Shown: positions 17,050 through 24,843 of the stretch, in pieces
Layout: every line of letters begins with the position of its first letter
Position numbering within the stretch: the stretch's first letter is position 1
Virus record (IMG/VR): IMGVR_UViG_3300023108_000141
Span: 1 to 25,007 of that record
Source: a virus
Reading direction: 5' to 3' (one strand)
DNA length: 25,007 bases
Notes under the pieces: generated by a model
The model's database searches: none
What the model saw: only the letters and a program-made list of their open reading frames with translations
What the model was told of the DNA's origin: nothing
Made by a program: the position numbers and the translations under genes

Positions 17050-18696
17050 ATGAGTGAAGTATATCTTGGTAATCCCAATCTAAAAAAAGCGAATACGCAA
17101 ATTGAGTTTACAGAGGAGCAAATCCTCGAATTCTTGAAGTGTAAAGAAGACCCAGTTTATTTTGCTAGAAACTATATCAAGATTGTGTCTCTTGATGAAG
17201 GTCTTGTACCTTTCGATATGTACCCGTTTCAGGAAAAACTAATTCAGAATTTCCATGATAATAGGTTTAATATCTGTAAGATGCCACGTCAGACTGGTAA
17301 GTCTACTACTTGTGTATCATATCTTCTGCACTACGCTGTTTTTAACGATAATGTTAACATCGCCATCCTAGCAAACAAGGCATCAACTGCTAGAGATCTT
17401 CTTGGTAGGTTACAACTTGCCTACGAAAACTTGCCAAAGTGGATGCAACAAGGTATTATATCATGGAACAAAGGTAGTTTAGAACTCGAAAATGGCTCCA
17501 AGATTTCGTCTAACTCTACTTCTTCATCTGCTGTCCGAGGCGGATCCTATAATGTCATCTTTCTTGACGAGTTCGCGTTCATCCCGAATCACATTGCTGA
17601 TGACTTCTTTGCCTCTGTTTATCCTACTATTTCTTCTGGACAGAGCACAAAGGTAATTATTGTTTCTACCCCTCGTGGTATGAATCACTTCTACCGCATG
17701 TGGCATGATGCGGAGAGGGGTAAGAACGAGTATGTTCCTACTGATGTTCATTGGTCTGAAGTTCCCGGTAGAGATGATGCTTGGAAAGAGCAGACTATTG
17801 CCAACACTTCCGAACAGCAGTTTAAGGTTGAGTTTGAGTGTGAATTCCTAGGATCCGTTAATACACTCATCAATCCAGCAAAACTTAAAAATCTTGTATA
17901 TGAAAGTCCACTAAAAAGAAATGCTGGGCTTGATATTTACGAAAATCCAAAACCAGAACATAATTATTTGATAACAGTAGACGTTGCCCGTGGATTGGGT
18001 AATGACTACTCGGCGTTTATTATTTTTGATATCACAGAGTTCCCTTATAGAGTAGTAGCAAAGTATAGAAATAACGAAATCAAACCAATGTTATTTCCCA
18101 GTGTTATTCATGATGTGGCAAAGGGATATAATGATGCATGGTTATTGATCGAAGTCAATGACATTGGAGATCAGGTAGCAAATATTCTTCACTTTGACTT
18201 AGAATATGAAAACGTTCTCATGTGTGCGATGAGAGGACGTGCTGGTCAAATTGTAGGATCTGGTTTTAGTGGTAAGAAATCTCAACTTGGGGTGAGAATG
18301 ACTGCTGCCGTCAAAAAACTTGGATGTTCTAACTTAAAGACTTTATTAGAAGATGATAAGTTGTTGACTGTTGATTATGAGATTATATCAGAACTCACAA
18401 CATTTTCACAGAAGCATAATTCTTTTGAAGCAGAAGAAGGTTGTAATGATGACTTAGCAATGTGTCTTGTTATTTTCTCATGGTTAGTGGCACAAGACTA
18501 TTTCAAAGAGATGACGGACAATGATGTTCGTAAGAGAATTTATGAAGAACAGAAAAATCAAATCGAACAAGACATGGCACCATTTGGATTTATTTTAAAC
18601 GGTATTGATGATGAAACTGAGTTTGTAGATAATAATGGAGATAGATGGTATACAGATGAATATGGAGACATGTCTTATATGTGGGATTATAAGTGA
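17050..18696 (+). CDS. 17: Large terminase subunit gp17 (packaging ATPase and nuclease)
   Basis: gp17 is the motor that pumps DNA through the portal and cuts the concatemer. The ATPase domain shows Walker A RQTGKST at 80-86, Walker B VIFLDEF at 169-175 with D173 and E174, and motif III VSTPRG at 205-210. The RNase H-like nuclease domain begins near residue 300. Its likely metal ligands are D311 (ITVDVARGLGNDY), E368 (LLIEVND) and D467/D468 (CNDDLA), matching the three acidic residues of T4 gp17. The length of 548 residues is normal, though T4 has 610. No intein or intron interrupts it. The start at 17050 follows a 13-base gap without a clear Shine-Dalgarno sequence. Base composition is visibly richer in GC in the ATPase half than in the nuclease half. 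Confidence 0.97.
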   Translation: MSEVYLGNPNLKKANTQIEFTEEQILEFLKCKEDPVYFARNYIKIVSLDEGLVPFDMYPFQEKLIQNFHDNRFNICKMPRQTGKSTTCVSYLLHYAVFNDNVNIAILANKASTARDLLGRLQLAYENLPKWMQQGIISWNKGSLELENGSKISSNSTSSSAVRGGSYNVIFLDEFAFIPNHIADDFFASVYPTISSGQSTKVIIVSTPRGMNHFYRMWHDAERGKNEYVPTDVHWSEVPGRDDAWKEQTIANTSEQQFKVEFECEFLGSVNTLINPAKLKNLVYESPLKRNAGLDIYENPKPEHNYLITVDVARGLGNDYSAFIIFDITEFPYRVVAKYRNNEIKPMLFPSVIHDVAKGYNDAWLLIEVNDIGDQVANILHFDLEYENVLMCAMRGRAGQIVGSGFSGKKSQLGVRMTAAVKKLGCSNLKTLLEDDKLLTVDYEIISELTTFSQKHNSFEAEEGCNDDLAMCLVIFSWLVAQDYFKEMTDNDVRKRIYEEQKNQIEQDMAPFGFILNGIDDETEFVDNNGDRWYTDEYGDMSYMWDYK

Positions 18697-18917
18697 TGGA
18701 TTTTGACGATCAAATAGAACTAGAACACTTACTGTTCTTTGATCGCAAATGTAGAGTGTGTGGGGAAGTTAAAAGTTTATTAGATGATTACTATTTGACA
18801 AGAAGGGACAGAGGAACCTTACCATCTGCATATTCATATGAATGTAAAGAGTGTACAATAAAAAGAATAAAATCTAAAAAGAAAAAGGAAGTGTTGTGGG
18901 AATATCCCGATTGGTAG
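18696..18917 (+). CDS. Four-cysteine mini-protein (zinc-ribbon-like, 73 aa)
   Basis: The start was set at the ATG that overlaps the gp17 TGA by one base (TGATG). A GTG 3 bases earlier would add one residue. The protein carries two CxxC pairs, KCRVCG (C19, C22) and ECKECT (C50, C53), separated by a 27-residue loop. A Lys/Arg-rich stretch follows (IKRIKSKKKKEV) and the end is WEYPDW. The arrangement fits a small zinc-binding domain resembling the zinc-binding part of HNH-type phage proteins, but no HNH catalytic motif is present. The basic tail could contact nucleic acid. Coupling to gp17 suggests a packaging or regulatory role; this is inference. I do not recognise a specific named family. Confidence 0.75.
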   Translation: MDFDDQIELEHLLFFDRKCRVCGEVKSLLDDYYLTRRDRGTLPSAYSYECKECTIKRIKSKKKKEVLWEYPDW

Positions 18918-18957
18918 ATATTCACGCATGGTTTCCCCGCTGAAAATAACCCTTTTC

Positions 18958-18964
18958 CTAAATA
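18958..18964 (+). promoter_or_regulatory. Probable late promoter variant CTAAATA before gp18
   Basis: The 82-base gap before gp18 has no exact TATAAATA. It has CTAAATA in the same position relative to the gene, 42 bases before the ATG. The same variant precedes gp20. A short CTAAA/TTTAG inverted repeat overlaps it. Confidence 0.45.
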
Positions 18965-18999
18965 TTTTTAGATAAATTTGGATTGCGAGGAAAAACAAG

Positions 19000-21429
19000 A
19001 TGCCATTAAATTTAGCATCTCCTGGTATTGTAGTAAGGGAAGTAGACCTTACGGTAGGAAGAGTTGATCCAACTTCTGCGAGTATTGGAGCTATTGCGGC
19101 ACCTTTTGCTCAAGGTCCAGTAGATCTTCCTACATTAGTTGAGAACGAACAAGACTTACTGAACGTATTCGGTAAACCATATTCTCAGGATAAGCACTAC
19201 GAGCACTGGTTAACGGCATCGTCGTTCCTGGCATATGGTGGTTCTCTGAGAGTTGTAAGAGCTGATAACAGTAATCTTTACAACGCAGCATCTTATGTTG
19301 GTGCTGCTTCTAGTACAAAAATTAAAAGTGTTGAGCACTACGAACAGCTTGGATATGACGAGAACACCATCAGCGGTGTTGTAGTTGCCGCAAAAAACCC
19401 AGGATCCTGGGCAAACGGTCTGAGAGTTGGAATTATTGATGCCAAGGCAGACCAAATTCTTGGAATCAGTACTGAAGCAGTATCCAATAGAACTTTTAGT
19501 GCTAATGCATCTCCAACTGACGGAGATATTGTCGGAACTGCATTATCAATTACCGGAATTACTACTACTGGTATTCTTCTTGGAGACACTGTAGAAGAAA
19601 TTACTGGTATTATTGGTTCTGGTGTTACTGTTACTGGTATCACTACAACTGGTGTTGTAACTTTAAGTGCGGCAACTTTAAACGAAAATCCACTTACAAA
19701 CGTATCATTTAGTTTTGGATCTTATACCACCACTGTGTCACAAGCTGCTTTGGCAGTTGGTTATGGTGTTACTCAAACAATTTCTGCTACTCTTCCAGGA
19801 GCAGGAACAACAACCGTTCTTGATGGATACTTAAAAGGAGTTATTACAGAAGTTGGAAGTGGTCAAGTAAGTGTAAAAGTTGTTAGTCACGTTTCTGCTG
19901 CTGGAACAGAAACTGAAGTAGATTATCAACCATCTGGTGTTTATTCCTTCTCTGGAAGTGGAAATGTTGCCATTCATACCAATGGAGAAACAACCTCCTA
20001 TGGATCAACAGCAGTCTCTTCGCAAGTAGATTGGTTTGATCAACAAAATCTTTCACTGACTTCTACTTCAACGGTTAAGTGGAATACTGTTGCTGATCGT
20101 CCAGGTACTTCCGAGTATGCTGCCGCAAGAGGATCTAGATTTGATGAAGTTCACGTTGTAGTTATTGATGGTCAAGGAAAGGTTACTGGAAATGCAGGAA
20201 CAATCCTTGAGAAGCATCTCAGTCTTTCTAAGGCAAAAGACGCAGAGTTCTCGGTAGGATCACCTTCTTATTGGAGAGGTTATCTCAAGAGCAATTCAGA
20301 ATATCTCTTTGGTGGAGCACAACCAGCAGGCATTGTAACCACTGGATATAGCGCAGACTTTACTCTTGAAACTGATGTAAATTGGGATCAAGATGCTGAA
20401 GGTATTACATTTGCTGCAAAAGGTAATTTGAATGCCGAGTTGACGACTGGAACCAACTACGATTTAGGAACAAACGTTGAAAACGCAGGAGCACTTAGTG
20501 CTTCTCTGAGTGGTCTTGTTGGTGGATATGATTTGTTTGAGAATACTGAGAACTATGAGGTAGATTTCCTTCTGATGGGATCTGCAGCATATGGTAAGTC
20601 AGATGCCCAGGCACTCGCAAACAAACTGATCGCAGTTGCTGAAGCAAGAAAAGATTCACTCGCATTCATCTCACCATACAGAGGTGCTGCAATTACTGAT
20701 AGTACTGATGACACTGCTGCTCAAATCAACTCAGATTCTGATATCACTGATAACGTTCTGAGTTTCTATGCACCTGTCACATCTTCATCTTATGGTGTCT
20801 TTGATAGTGGTTATAAGTACATGTATGATAGATTCGCAAACACATTCCGCTATGTTCCTCTGAACGGAGACATCGCTGGACTTTGTGCTCGCAATGACAT
20901 CAACAACTTCCCATGGTTCTCACCAGCAGGAACTGCAAGAGGATCAATCCTTAATGCTGTAAAACTTGCTTATAATCCTTCTAAGACTCAAAGAGATAAA
21001 CTTTACTCCGCAAGAGTAAATCCAGTCATCTTCTCACCTGGTGCTGGTATTGTTCTCTTTGGTGATAAAACTGGACTTGCTAAAGCATCGGCATTTGACA
21101 GAATTAACGTTCGTCGTTTGTTCGTATACCTTGAAGATGCAATCTCTGCTGCTGCCAAGGATCAACTCTTTGAATTCAACGATGAGATTACAAGAACCAA
21201 CTTTGTAAATATCGTTGAACCATTCCTCCGTGATGTTCAGGCTAAGAGAGGAATTTCAGATTATGTTGTTATTTGTGATGAAACAAATAACACTGCTGCC
21301 GTCATCGACAACAATGAGTTTGTCGCAGACATCTTCATCAAACCTGCAAGGTCGATTAACTTCATCGGTCTTACATTTGTTGCCACCAGAACTGGTGTTG
21401 CTTTTGAAGAAGTAATTGGTAACGTTTAA
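19000..21429 (+). CDS. 18: Tail sheath protein gp18
   Basis: gp18 is the contractile sheath subunit that surrounds the tail tube. The N-terminus MPLNLASPGIVVREVDLTVG and the following segment with ASIGAIAAPFAQGPVDLPTL are typical of the family. The conserved C-terminal domain is clear at about 690-806: ASAFDRINVRRLFVYLEDAI, TNFVNIVEPFLRDVQAKRGI and SINFIGLTFVATRTGVAFEE. The length is 809 residues against 659 in T4. The extra length seems to be in the middle part, where repeated ITGITTTG strands occur at 184-218 and are followed by further Ser/Thr/Gly-rich strands up to about 345. Such a middle domain would lie on the sheath exterior (inference). The start has a good ribosome site, GCGAGGAAAAACAAG, directly before the ATG. 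gp19 follows after 23 bases. Confidence 0.96.
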   Translation: MPLNLASPGIVVREVDLTVGRVDPTSASIGAIAAPFAQGPVDLPTLVENEQDLLNVFGKPYSQDKHYEHWLTASSFLAYGGSLRVVRADNSNLYNAASYVGAASSTKIKSVEHYEQLGYDENTISGVVVAAKNPGSWANGLRVGIIDAKADQILGISTEAVSNRTFSANASPTDGDIVGTALSITGITTTGILLGDTVEEITGIIGSGVTVTGITTTGVVTLSAATLNENPLTNVSFSFGSYTTTVSQAALAVGYGVTQTISATLPGAGTTTVLDGYLKGVITEVGSGQVSVKVVSHVSAAGTETEVDYQPSGVYSFSGSGNVAIHTNGETTSYGSTAVSSQVDWFDQQNLSLTSTSTVKWNTVADRPGTSEYAAARGSRFDEVHVVVIDGQGKVTGNAGTILEKHLSLSKAKDAEFSVGSPSYWRGYLKSNSEYLFGGAQPAGIVTTGYSADFTLETDVNWDQDAEGITFAAKGNLNAELTTGTNYDLGTNVENAGALSASLSGLVGGYDLFENTENYEVDFLLMGSAAYGKSDAQALANKLIAVAEARKDSLAFISPYRGAAITDSTDDTAAQINSDSDITDNVLSFYAPVTSSSYGVFDSGYKYMYDRFANTFRYVPLNGDIAGLCARNDINNFPWFSPAGTARGSILNAVKLAYNPSKTQRDKLYSARVNPVIFSPGAGIVLFGDKTGLAKASAFDRINVRRLFVYLEDAISAAAKDQLFEFNDEITRTNFVNIVEPFLRDVQAKRGISDYVVICDETNNTAAVIDNNEFVADIFIKPARSINFIGLTFVATRTGVAFEEVIGNV
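19552..19653 (+). repeat. Duplicated TGITTTG strand motif within gp18
   Basis: TGITTTGILLGDTVEEITG starts at residue 185, and a second TGITTTGVVTLSAATLNENP starts at residue 212, a 27-residue period. It lies in the part of the sheath protein that is enlarged relative to T4. Confidence 0.6.
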
Positions 21430-21452
21430 TTAAATTAGAGGTTTAACGAACT

Positions 21453-22046
21453 ATGGCAACCCGTCAACAACAAAATAACATTCCACTCAGAAAAATCACT
21501 GATTTTAAGAGTAAGTTAACTGGTGGTGGTGCAAGACCCAATCTCTTTGAAGTTGAGTTAGCATTCCCAGGTGCCGTTGGTGTCGATAATGACACTCTCC
21601 AAAAGGCAAGATTCCTTGTCAAGGCAGCGGCACTGCCTGCATCAACAGTCGCTCCAATTGATGTTCCATTTAGAGGTCGTATTCTTAAGATCGCTGGAGA
21701 CAGAACATTCGAAACTTGGACAATCACTGTCATCAACGATGTTGATTTCTCCATTCGCTCAGCATTTGAGAAGTGGATGAACACAATCAATAAGGTAAAT
21801 GATGGCACTGGACTGACTGATCCAGAAGCATACCAGGCAGATGCATATGTCTATCAACTTGCTCGTGACGGTGGTATTCTCAGATCTTACCACTTCTATG
21901 ATGTATTCCCAACCAATATTTCAACAATTGACCTGAGTTACGAAACTACTGATACTCTTGAGGAGTTTACGGTAGAACTTCAGGTTCAGTGGTGGGAAGC
22001 ATCAAAGGGAACTTCTCCTAATGCTGGTGGCGAAGACATTAACTAA
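21453..22046 (+). CDS. 19: Tail tube protein gp19
   Basis: gp19 forms the stacked hexameric rings of the inner tail tube through which DNA is delivered. Family features are visible: RPNLFEVELAFP near residue 28, then ARFLVKAAALPASTVAPIDV, PFRGRILKIAGDRTFETWTI at about 70-89, FSIRSAFEKWMNTIN, and a C-terminus with YHFYDVFPTNISTIDLSYET and EFTVELQVQWWE. The length is 197 residues against 163 in T4, consistent with the longer forms of marine T4-like phages. An AGAGG ribosome site lies 11 bases before the ATG. There is no promoter motif between gp18 and gp19, so both are probably transcribed together, while a CTAAATA motif at its stop codon starts the next unit. Confidence 0.95.
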   Translation: MATRQQQNNIPLRKITDFKSKLTGGGARPNLFEVELAFPGAVGVDNDTLQKARFLVKAAALPASTVAPIDVPFRGRILKIAGDRTFETWTITVINDVDFSIRSAFEKWMNTINKVNDGTGLTDPEAYQADAYVYQLARDGGILRSYHFYDVFPTNISTIDLSYETTDTLEEFTVELQVQWWEASKGTSPNAGGEDIN

Positions 22047-22049
22047 ATA
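22043..22049 (+). promoter_or_regulatory. Probable late promoter variant CTAAATA before gp20
   Basis: The motif contains the TAA stop of gp19 and lies 35 bases before the gp20 start. It is the same variant as before gp18 and differs from TATAAATA in the first bases only. Confidence 0.5.
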
Positions 22050-22077
22050 GTAGAATAACAGTCTAGTCAAGATTATA

Positions 22078-23724
22078 ATGGCAAAACTTTTTGGTTTTTC
22101 AATTGAGGATAAAGATAAAAAATCCGCTTCTATAGTGTCCCCCGTTCCTCAGTCAAATGAGGACGGGGTTGATCATTATATTTCTAGTGGATTTTATGGT
22201 CAATATGTAGATATTGAAGGTGTATATAGAACTGAGTTTGATCTAATCAAAAGATATCGTGAGATGGCACTTCATCCGGAATGTGATGGTGCCATCGAAG
22301 ATGTTGTTAATGAAGCAATTGTCAGTGATCTTTATGATTCTCCGATTGAAATTGAACTATCTAATTTGAATGCAACTGATAAACTCAAAAAAGTAATCAG
22401 AGAAGAATTTAAAAGAATTAAAGAAATACTTGATTTTGATAGAAAGTCGCATGAAATTTTTAGAAATTGGTATGTTGATGGAAGACTTTTTTATCTGAAG
22501 GTAATTGACACCAAAAAACCACAAGAAGGAATCAAAGAACTTAGATATATTGATCCATTAAAGATCAAATACATTAGACAAGAAAAGAAAAAACCAGAAG
22601 AACAAAGACTTGTAAATCTCAGACTTCAATCTGCCGATAGAGTAGCAAATCCAGAGATTGATGAGTATTATCTCTATACTCCAACTCCAAGTTATCCTTC
22701 TACTTCTGGCGGACAACAAAAGAATTCTGTAAAGATTGCAAAGGATTCTATCACATATGTAACTTCAGGTCTTGTTGATAGAAATAAAGGATCAGTTCTT
22801 TCATATCTTCATAAAGCAATCAAAGCACTCAATCAACTTAGAATGATTGAGGATTCTCTTGTTATTTACAGATTATCACGAGCACCAGAACGTCGTATTT
22901 TCTATATTGATGTTGGCAATCTTCCAAAAGTAAAGGCAGAACAATATCTTCGTGATGTTATGATGCGCTATCGTAACAAGTTGGTTTATGATGCCAACAC
23001 CGGAGAAGTTCGCGATGATAAAAAGCATATGAGTATGCTTGAAGATTTTTGGCTTCCAAGAAGAGAAGGTGGTAGAGGAACTGAAATCTCCACACTTCCT
23101 GGCGGTCAAAATCTTGGAGAACTTGCAGATATTGAGTATTTCCAAAAGAAACTTTACAGAGCACTTGGAGTTCCCGAGTCAAGAATCGCTGCCGATGGTG
23201 GTTTCAATCTTGGTCGTTCTTCCGAAATTCTGAGAGACGAACTCAAGTTTGCCAAGTTTGTTGGACGTTTGAGAAAGAGATTTGCTCAGATGTTTAATGA
23301 CATGTTGAAAACGCAATTGATTCTCAAGAACATTGTGTCTCCAGAAGATTGGGAAATGATTTCCGATCATATTCAATATGATTTCTTATATGATAATCAG
23401 TTTGCAGAATTAAAAGAAACCGAAATGCTCAATGAGCGTCTTGGTGTTCTGGCAACTATTGAACCTTATATTGGTAAGTATTATTCTACTGAATGGGTTC
23501 GTAAGAAAGTTCTTCGTCAGACTGATTCAGAAATGATTGAGATGGATGAGCAGATTGAACAGGAAATTAAAGATGGTATTATTCCTGATCCCAATTCTAT
23601 AGATCCAATAACAGGAGAACCATTACCACAAGAAGGTGAAATGGGAATGATGGGTGATGTTCCAATGGAACCAGAAATAAATGGTGGAATCACTGCTGCT
23701 GATGGCAAATCTGCCGAGATATAA
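22078..23724 (+). CDS. 20: Portal vertex protein gp20
   Basis: gp20 forms the twelve-subunit portal at one capsid vertex. It starts head assembly, anchors the terminase and later the neck. Typical parts are GVYRTEFDLIKRYREMALHP near residue 49, CDGAIEDVVNEAIVSD, then RAPERRIFYIDVGNLPK at about 268-284. The strongly conserved centre reads EDFWLPRREGGRGTEISTLP from about 321, followed by GGQNLGELADIEYFQKKLYR and RSSEILRDELKFAKFVGRLR. The length of 548 residues is close to the 524 of T4. The C-terminal tail is Met/Pro/Glu-rich and flexible. The gene is widely used as a marker for marine cyanomyoviruses, so its sequence could place this phage. The ATG at 22078 has no strong ribosome site. Confidence 0.97.
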   Translation: MAKLFGFSIEDKDKKSASIVSPVPQSNEDGVDHYISSGFYGQYVDIEGVYRTEFDLIKRYREMALHPECDGAIEDVVNEAIVSDLYDSPIEIELSNLNATDKLKKVIREEFKRIKEILDFDRKSHEIFRNWYVDGRLFYLKVIDTKKPQEGIKELRYIDPLKIKYIRQEKKKPEEQRLVNLRLQSADRVANPEIDEYYLYTPTPSYPSTSGGQQKNSVKIAKDSITYVTSGLVDRNKGSVLSYLHKAIKALNQLRMIEDSLVIYRLSRAPERRIFYIDVGNLPKVKAEQYLRDVMMRYRNKLVYDANTGEVRDDKKHMSMLEDFWLPRREGGRGTEISTLPGGQNLGELADIEYFQKKLYRALGVPESRIAADGGFNLGRSSEILRDELKFAKFVGRLRKRFAQMFNDMLKTQLILKNIVSPEDWEMISDHIQYDFLYDNQFAELKETEMLNERLGVLATIEPYIGKYYSTEWVRKKVLRQTDSEMIEMDEQIEQEIKDGIIPDPNSIDPITGEPLPQEGEMGMMGDVPMEPEINGGITAADGKSAEI

Positions 23725-23727
23725 ATA
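23720..23727 (+). promoter_or_regulatory. T4-type late promoter TATAAATA before gp67
   Basis: An exact consensus that includes the gp20 TAA stop, 33 bases before the start of the gp67-like gene. It probably serves the gp67 - small protein - gp21 unit. Confidence 0.7.
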
Positions 23728-23752
23728 AAAAATATAGTTATAATCACTTTTC

Positions 23753-23920
23753 ATGGAAGAAATTGTAAATTTGATAGGATCGGATGCTTCCGCTTCGGAT
23801 ATTAGCGACAAGATCAAAGATGCTCTTTATGCAAAATCTGCACAAAGAATTGATGCTGTTCGTCCAACTGTTGGCGCATCCTTATTCGGTGACGATCAAT
23901 CATCAGAGGAACAAGAATAA
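23753..23920 (+). CDS. 67: Prohead core protein gp67-like (55 aa)
   Basis: This short frame runs from the ATG in TTTTCATGGAAG to TAA and encodes 55 residues: MEEIVNLIGSDASASDISDK, then an IKDALYAKSAQRID helix, VRPTVGASLFG and an acidic end DDQSSEEQE. Length class, the MEE(I/L) start, an amphipathic helical middle part and an acidic tail agree with T4 gp67 (80 residues), the small internal core protein that is cut by gp21 during head maturation. Position between gp20 and gp21 is the same as in T4. It fills the gap behind an exact late promoter, and its stop overlaps the start of the next gene by one base (TAATG), which supports that it is translated. Confidence 0.78.
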   Translation: MEEIVNLIGSDASASDISDKIKDALYAKSAQRIDAVRPTVGASLFGDDQSSEEQE

Positions 23921-24186
23921 TGGCAAGAACATTATTGAAAGGTGCTGAAATAGCACTACCAACAACAACGGGTGCTGCCACTAGTTTTAGTCAGGCAACA
24001 GTTGTACGTTTGGTTAATACAGGATCTGTTGCTGTTGTTGAAGTAGTAGAGTCGCAAAGTGGTACTGGCGTTGGTTCTTTCACGATGCCAGCAAATACCG
24101 TTGAGTATTTGGAAAAAACACCAACACATTGCGTTTTTGCTAGTGCCGCAACAGTCAAAGGAGCACAAGTAGGATTTACTGGATAA
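23920..24186 (+). CDS. Small beta-rich protein between gp67 and gp21 (88 aa)
   Basis: This gene sits where T4 has gp68, but the protein does not look like the helical core protein gp68. It is strand-rich: TVVRLVNTGSVAVVEVVESQ, GTGVGSFTMPANTVEYLEKT, THCVFASAATVKGAQVGFTG. The C-terminal two thirds align with the protein at 16755 next to the large terminase gene. The start overlaps the gp67-like stop by 1 base and gp21 follows after 4 bases, so expression with the head core genes is expected. A small capsid-associated or decoration role is possible; I cannot assign one from sequence alone. Confidence 0.72.
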   Translation: MARTLLKGAEIALPTTTGAATSFSQATVVRLVNTGSVAVVEVVESQSGTGVGSFTMPANTVEYLEKTPTHCVFASAATVKGAQVGFTG

Positions 24187-24190
24187 ACAA

Positions 24191-24841
24191 ATGAAACTTA
24201 TCACAGAAGAAATTTCAAACGTACAGATTATCACCGAAGGAAAAGGTGCTAATAAGAAACTGTACATTGAGGGAGTTTTCCTTCAGGGAGACATCAAAAA
24301 CCGCAATGGTAGAATGTATCCTATGGAAACTCTTTCCCGTGAAGTTGGAAGATATAACGAAACTTTCGTTAAGAAAGGACGTGCTCTTGGTGAACTTGGT
24401 CACCCCGATGGTCCTACCGTAAACCTTGATCGTGTTTCTCATAAGATTACTTCACTTGTTCAAGAAGGAAGTAATTTTAGAGGAAAGGCACAAATCCTTA
24501 ATACTCCAATGGGTAAGATTGCATCTTCTCTTCTTGATGAAGGTGTGATGCTCGGCGTTTCTTCTCGTGGTGTTGGTTCATTGAGAACCACAAATGAGGG
24601 TCATAAAGTTGTCGGTGAAGACTTCATGTTGGCAACTGCTGCCGACATCGTTGCCGATCCTTCTGCACCTGATGCTTTTGTTCAGGGAATTATGGAAGGA
24701 AAAGAGTGGGTTTGGGAAGGAGGAATTCTTCGTGAACAACTCGCAGAAAGAACTCAGAAGAGAATTAACACTCTTGTTGACCAAAGAAGACTTGAAGAGC
24801 ATAAGTTGAACCTTTTCAACGATTTTCTCTCAAATCTTTAA
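24191..24841 (+). CDS. 21: Prohead core protein and maturation protease gp21
   Basis: gp21 is the serine protease of the prohead core that degrades the scaffold and trims head proteins. The protein shows GVFLQGDIKNRNGRMYP at 28-44 and the conserved histidine in ELGHPDGP (H71). The likely nucleophile lies in LGVSSRGVGS, S124 or S125, where the family has a Ser in a comparable SxRG context. The length of 216 residues agrees well with T4 (212). The C-terminal region contains a helical segment with EQLAERTQKRINTLVDQRRL. The neighbours, gp67 upstream and gp22 downstream, are its substrates in T4. The start follows the previous gene after 4 bases. Confidence 0.95.
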   Translation: MKLITEEISNVQIITEGKGANKKLYIEGVFLQGDIKNRNGRMYPMETLSREVGRYNETFVKKGRALGELGHPDGPTVNLDRVSHKITSLVQEGSNFRGKAQILNTPMGKIASSLLDEGVMLGVSSRGVGSLRTTNEGHKVVGEDFMLATAADIVADPSAPDAFVQGIMEGKEWVWEGGILREQLAERTQKRINTLVDQRRLEEHKLNLFNDFLSNL

Positions 24842-24843
24842 TT

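Noticed and set aside
18693-18695. GTG start for the four-cysteine mini-protein
   Set aside because: ATG three bases later gives the usual TGATG coupling with gp17. The difference is only one residue and GTG cannot be excluded.
18898-18908. GGGAATATCCC as a terminator hairpin behind gp17 and the mini-protein
   Set aside because: Only 4 base pairs with a 3-base loop, within coding sequence and without a following T-run.
21571-21780. Plus-strand alternative frame within gp19, and similar ones in gp18, gp20 and gp21
   Set aside because: They overlap strongly recognised genes in full and have low-quality, Ser/Leu-rich out-of-frame composition.
547-24802. Numerous minus-strand open frames of 64-142 codons
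   Set aside because: All lie opposite well-supported plus-strand structural genes, have no ribosome sites or family-like sequence, and vanish as explanations once the plus-strand genes are accepted.
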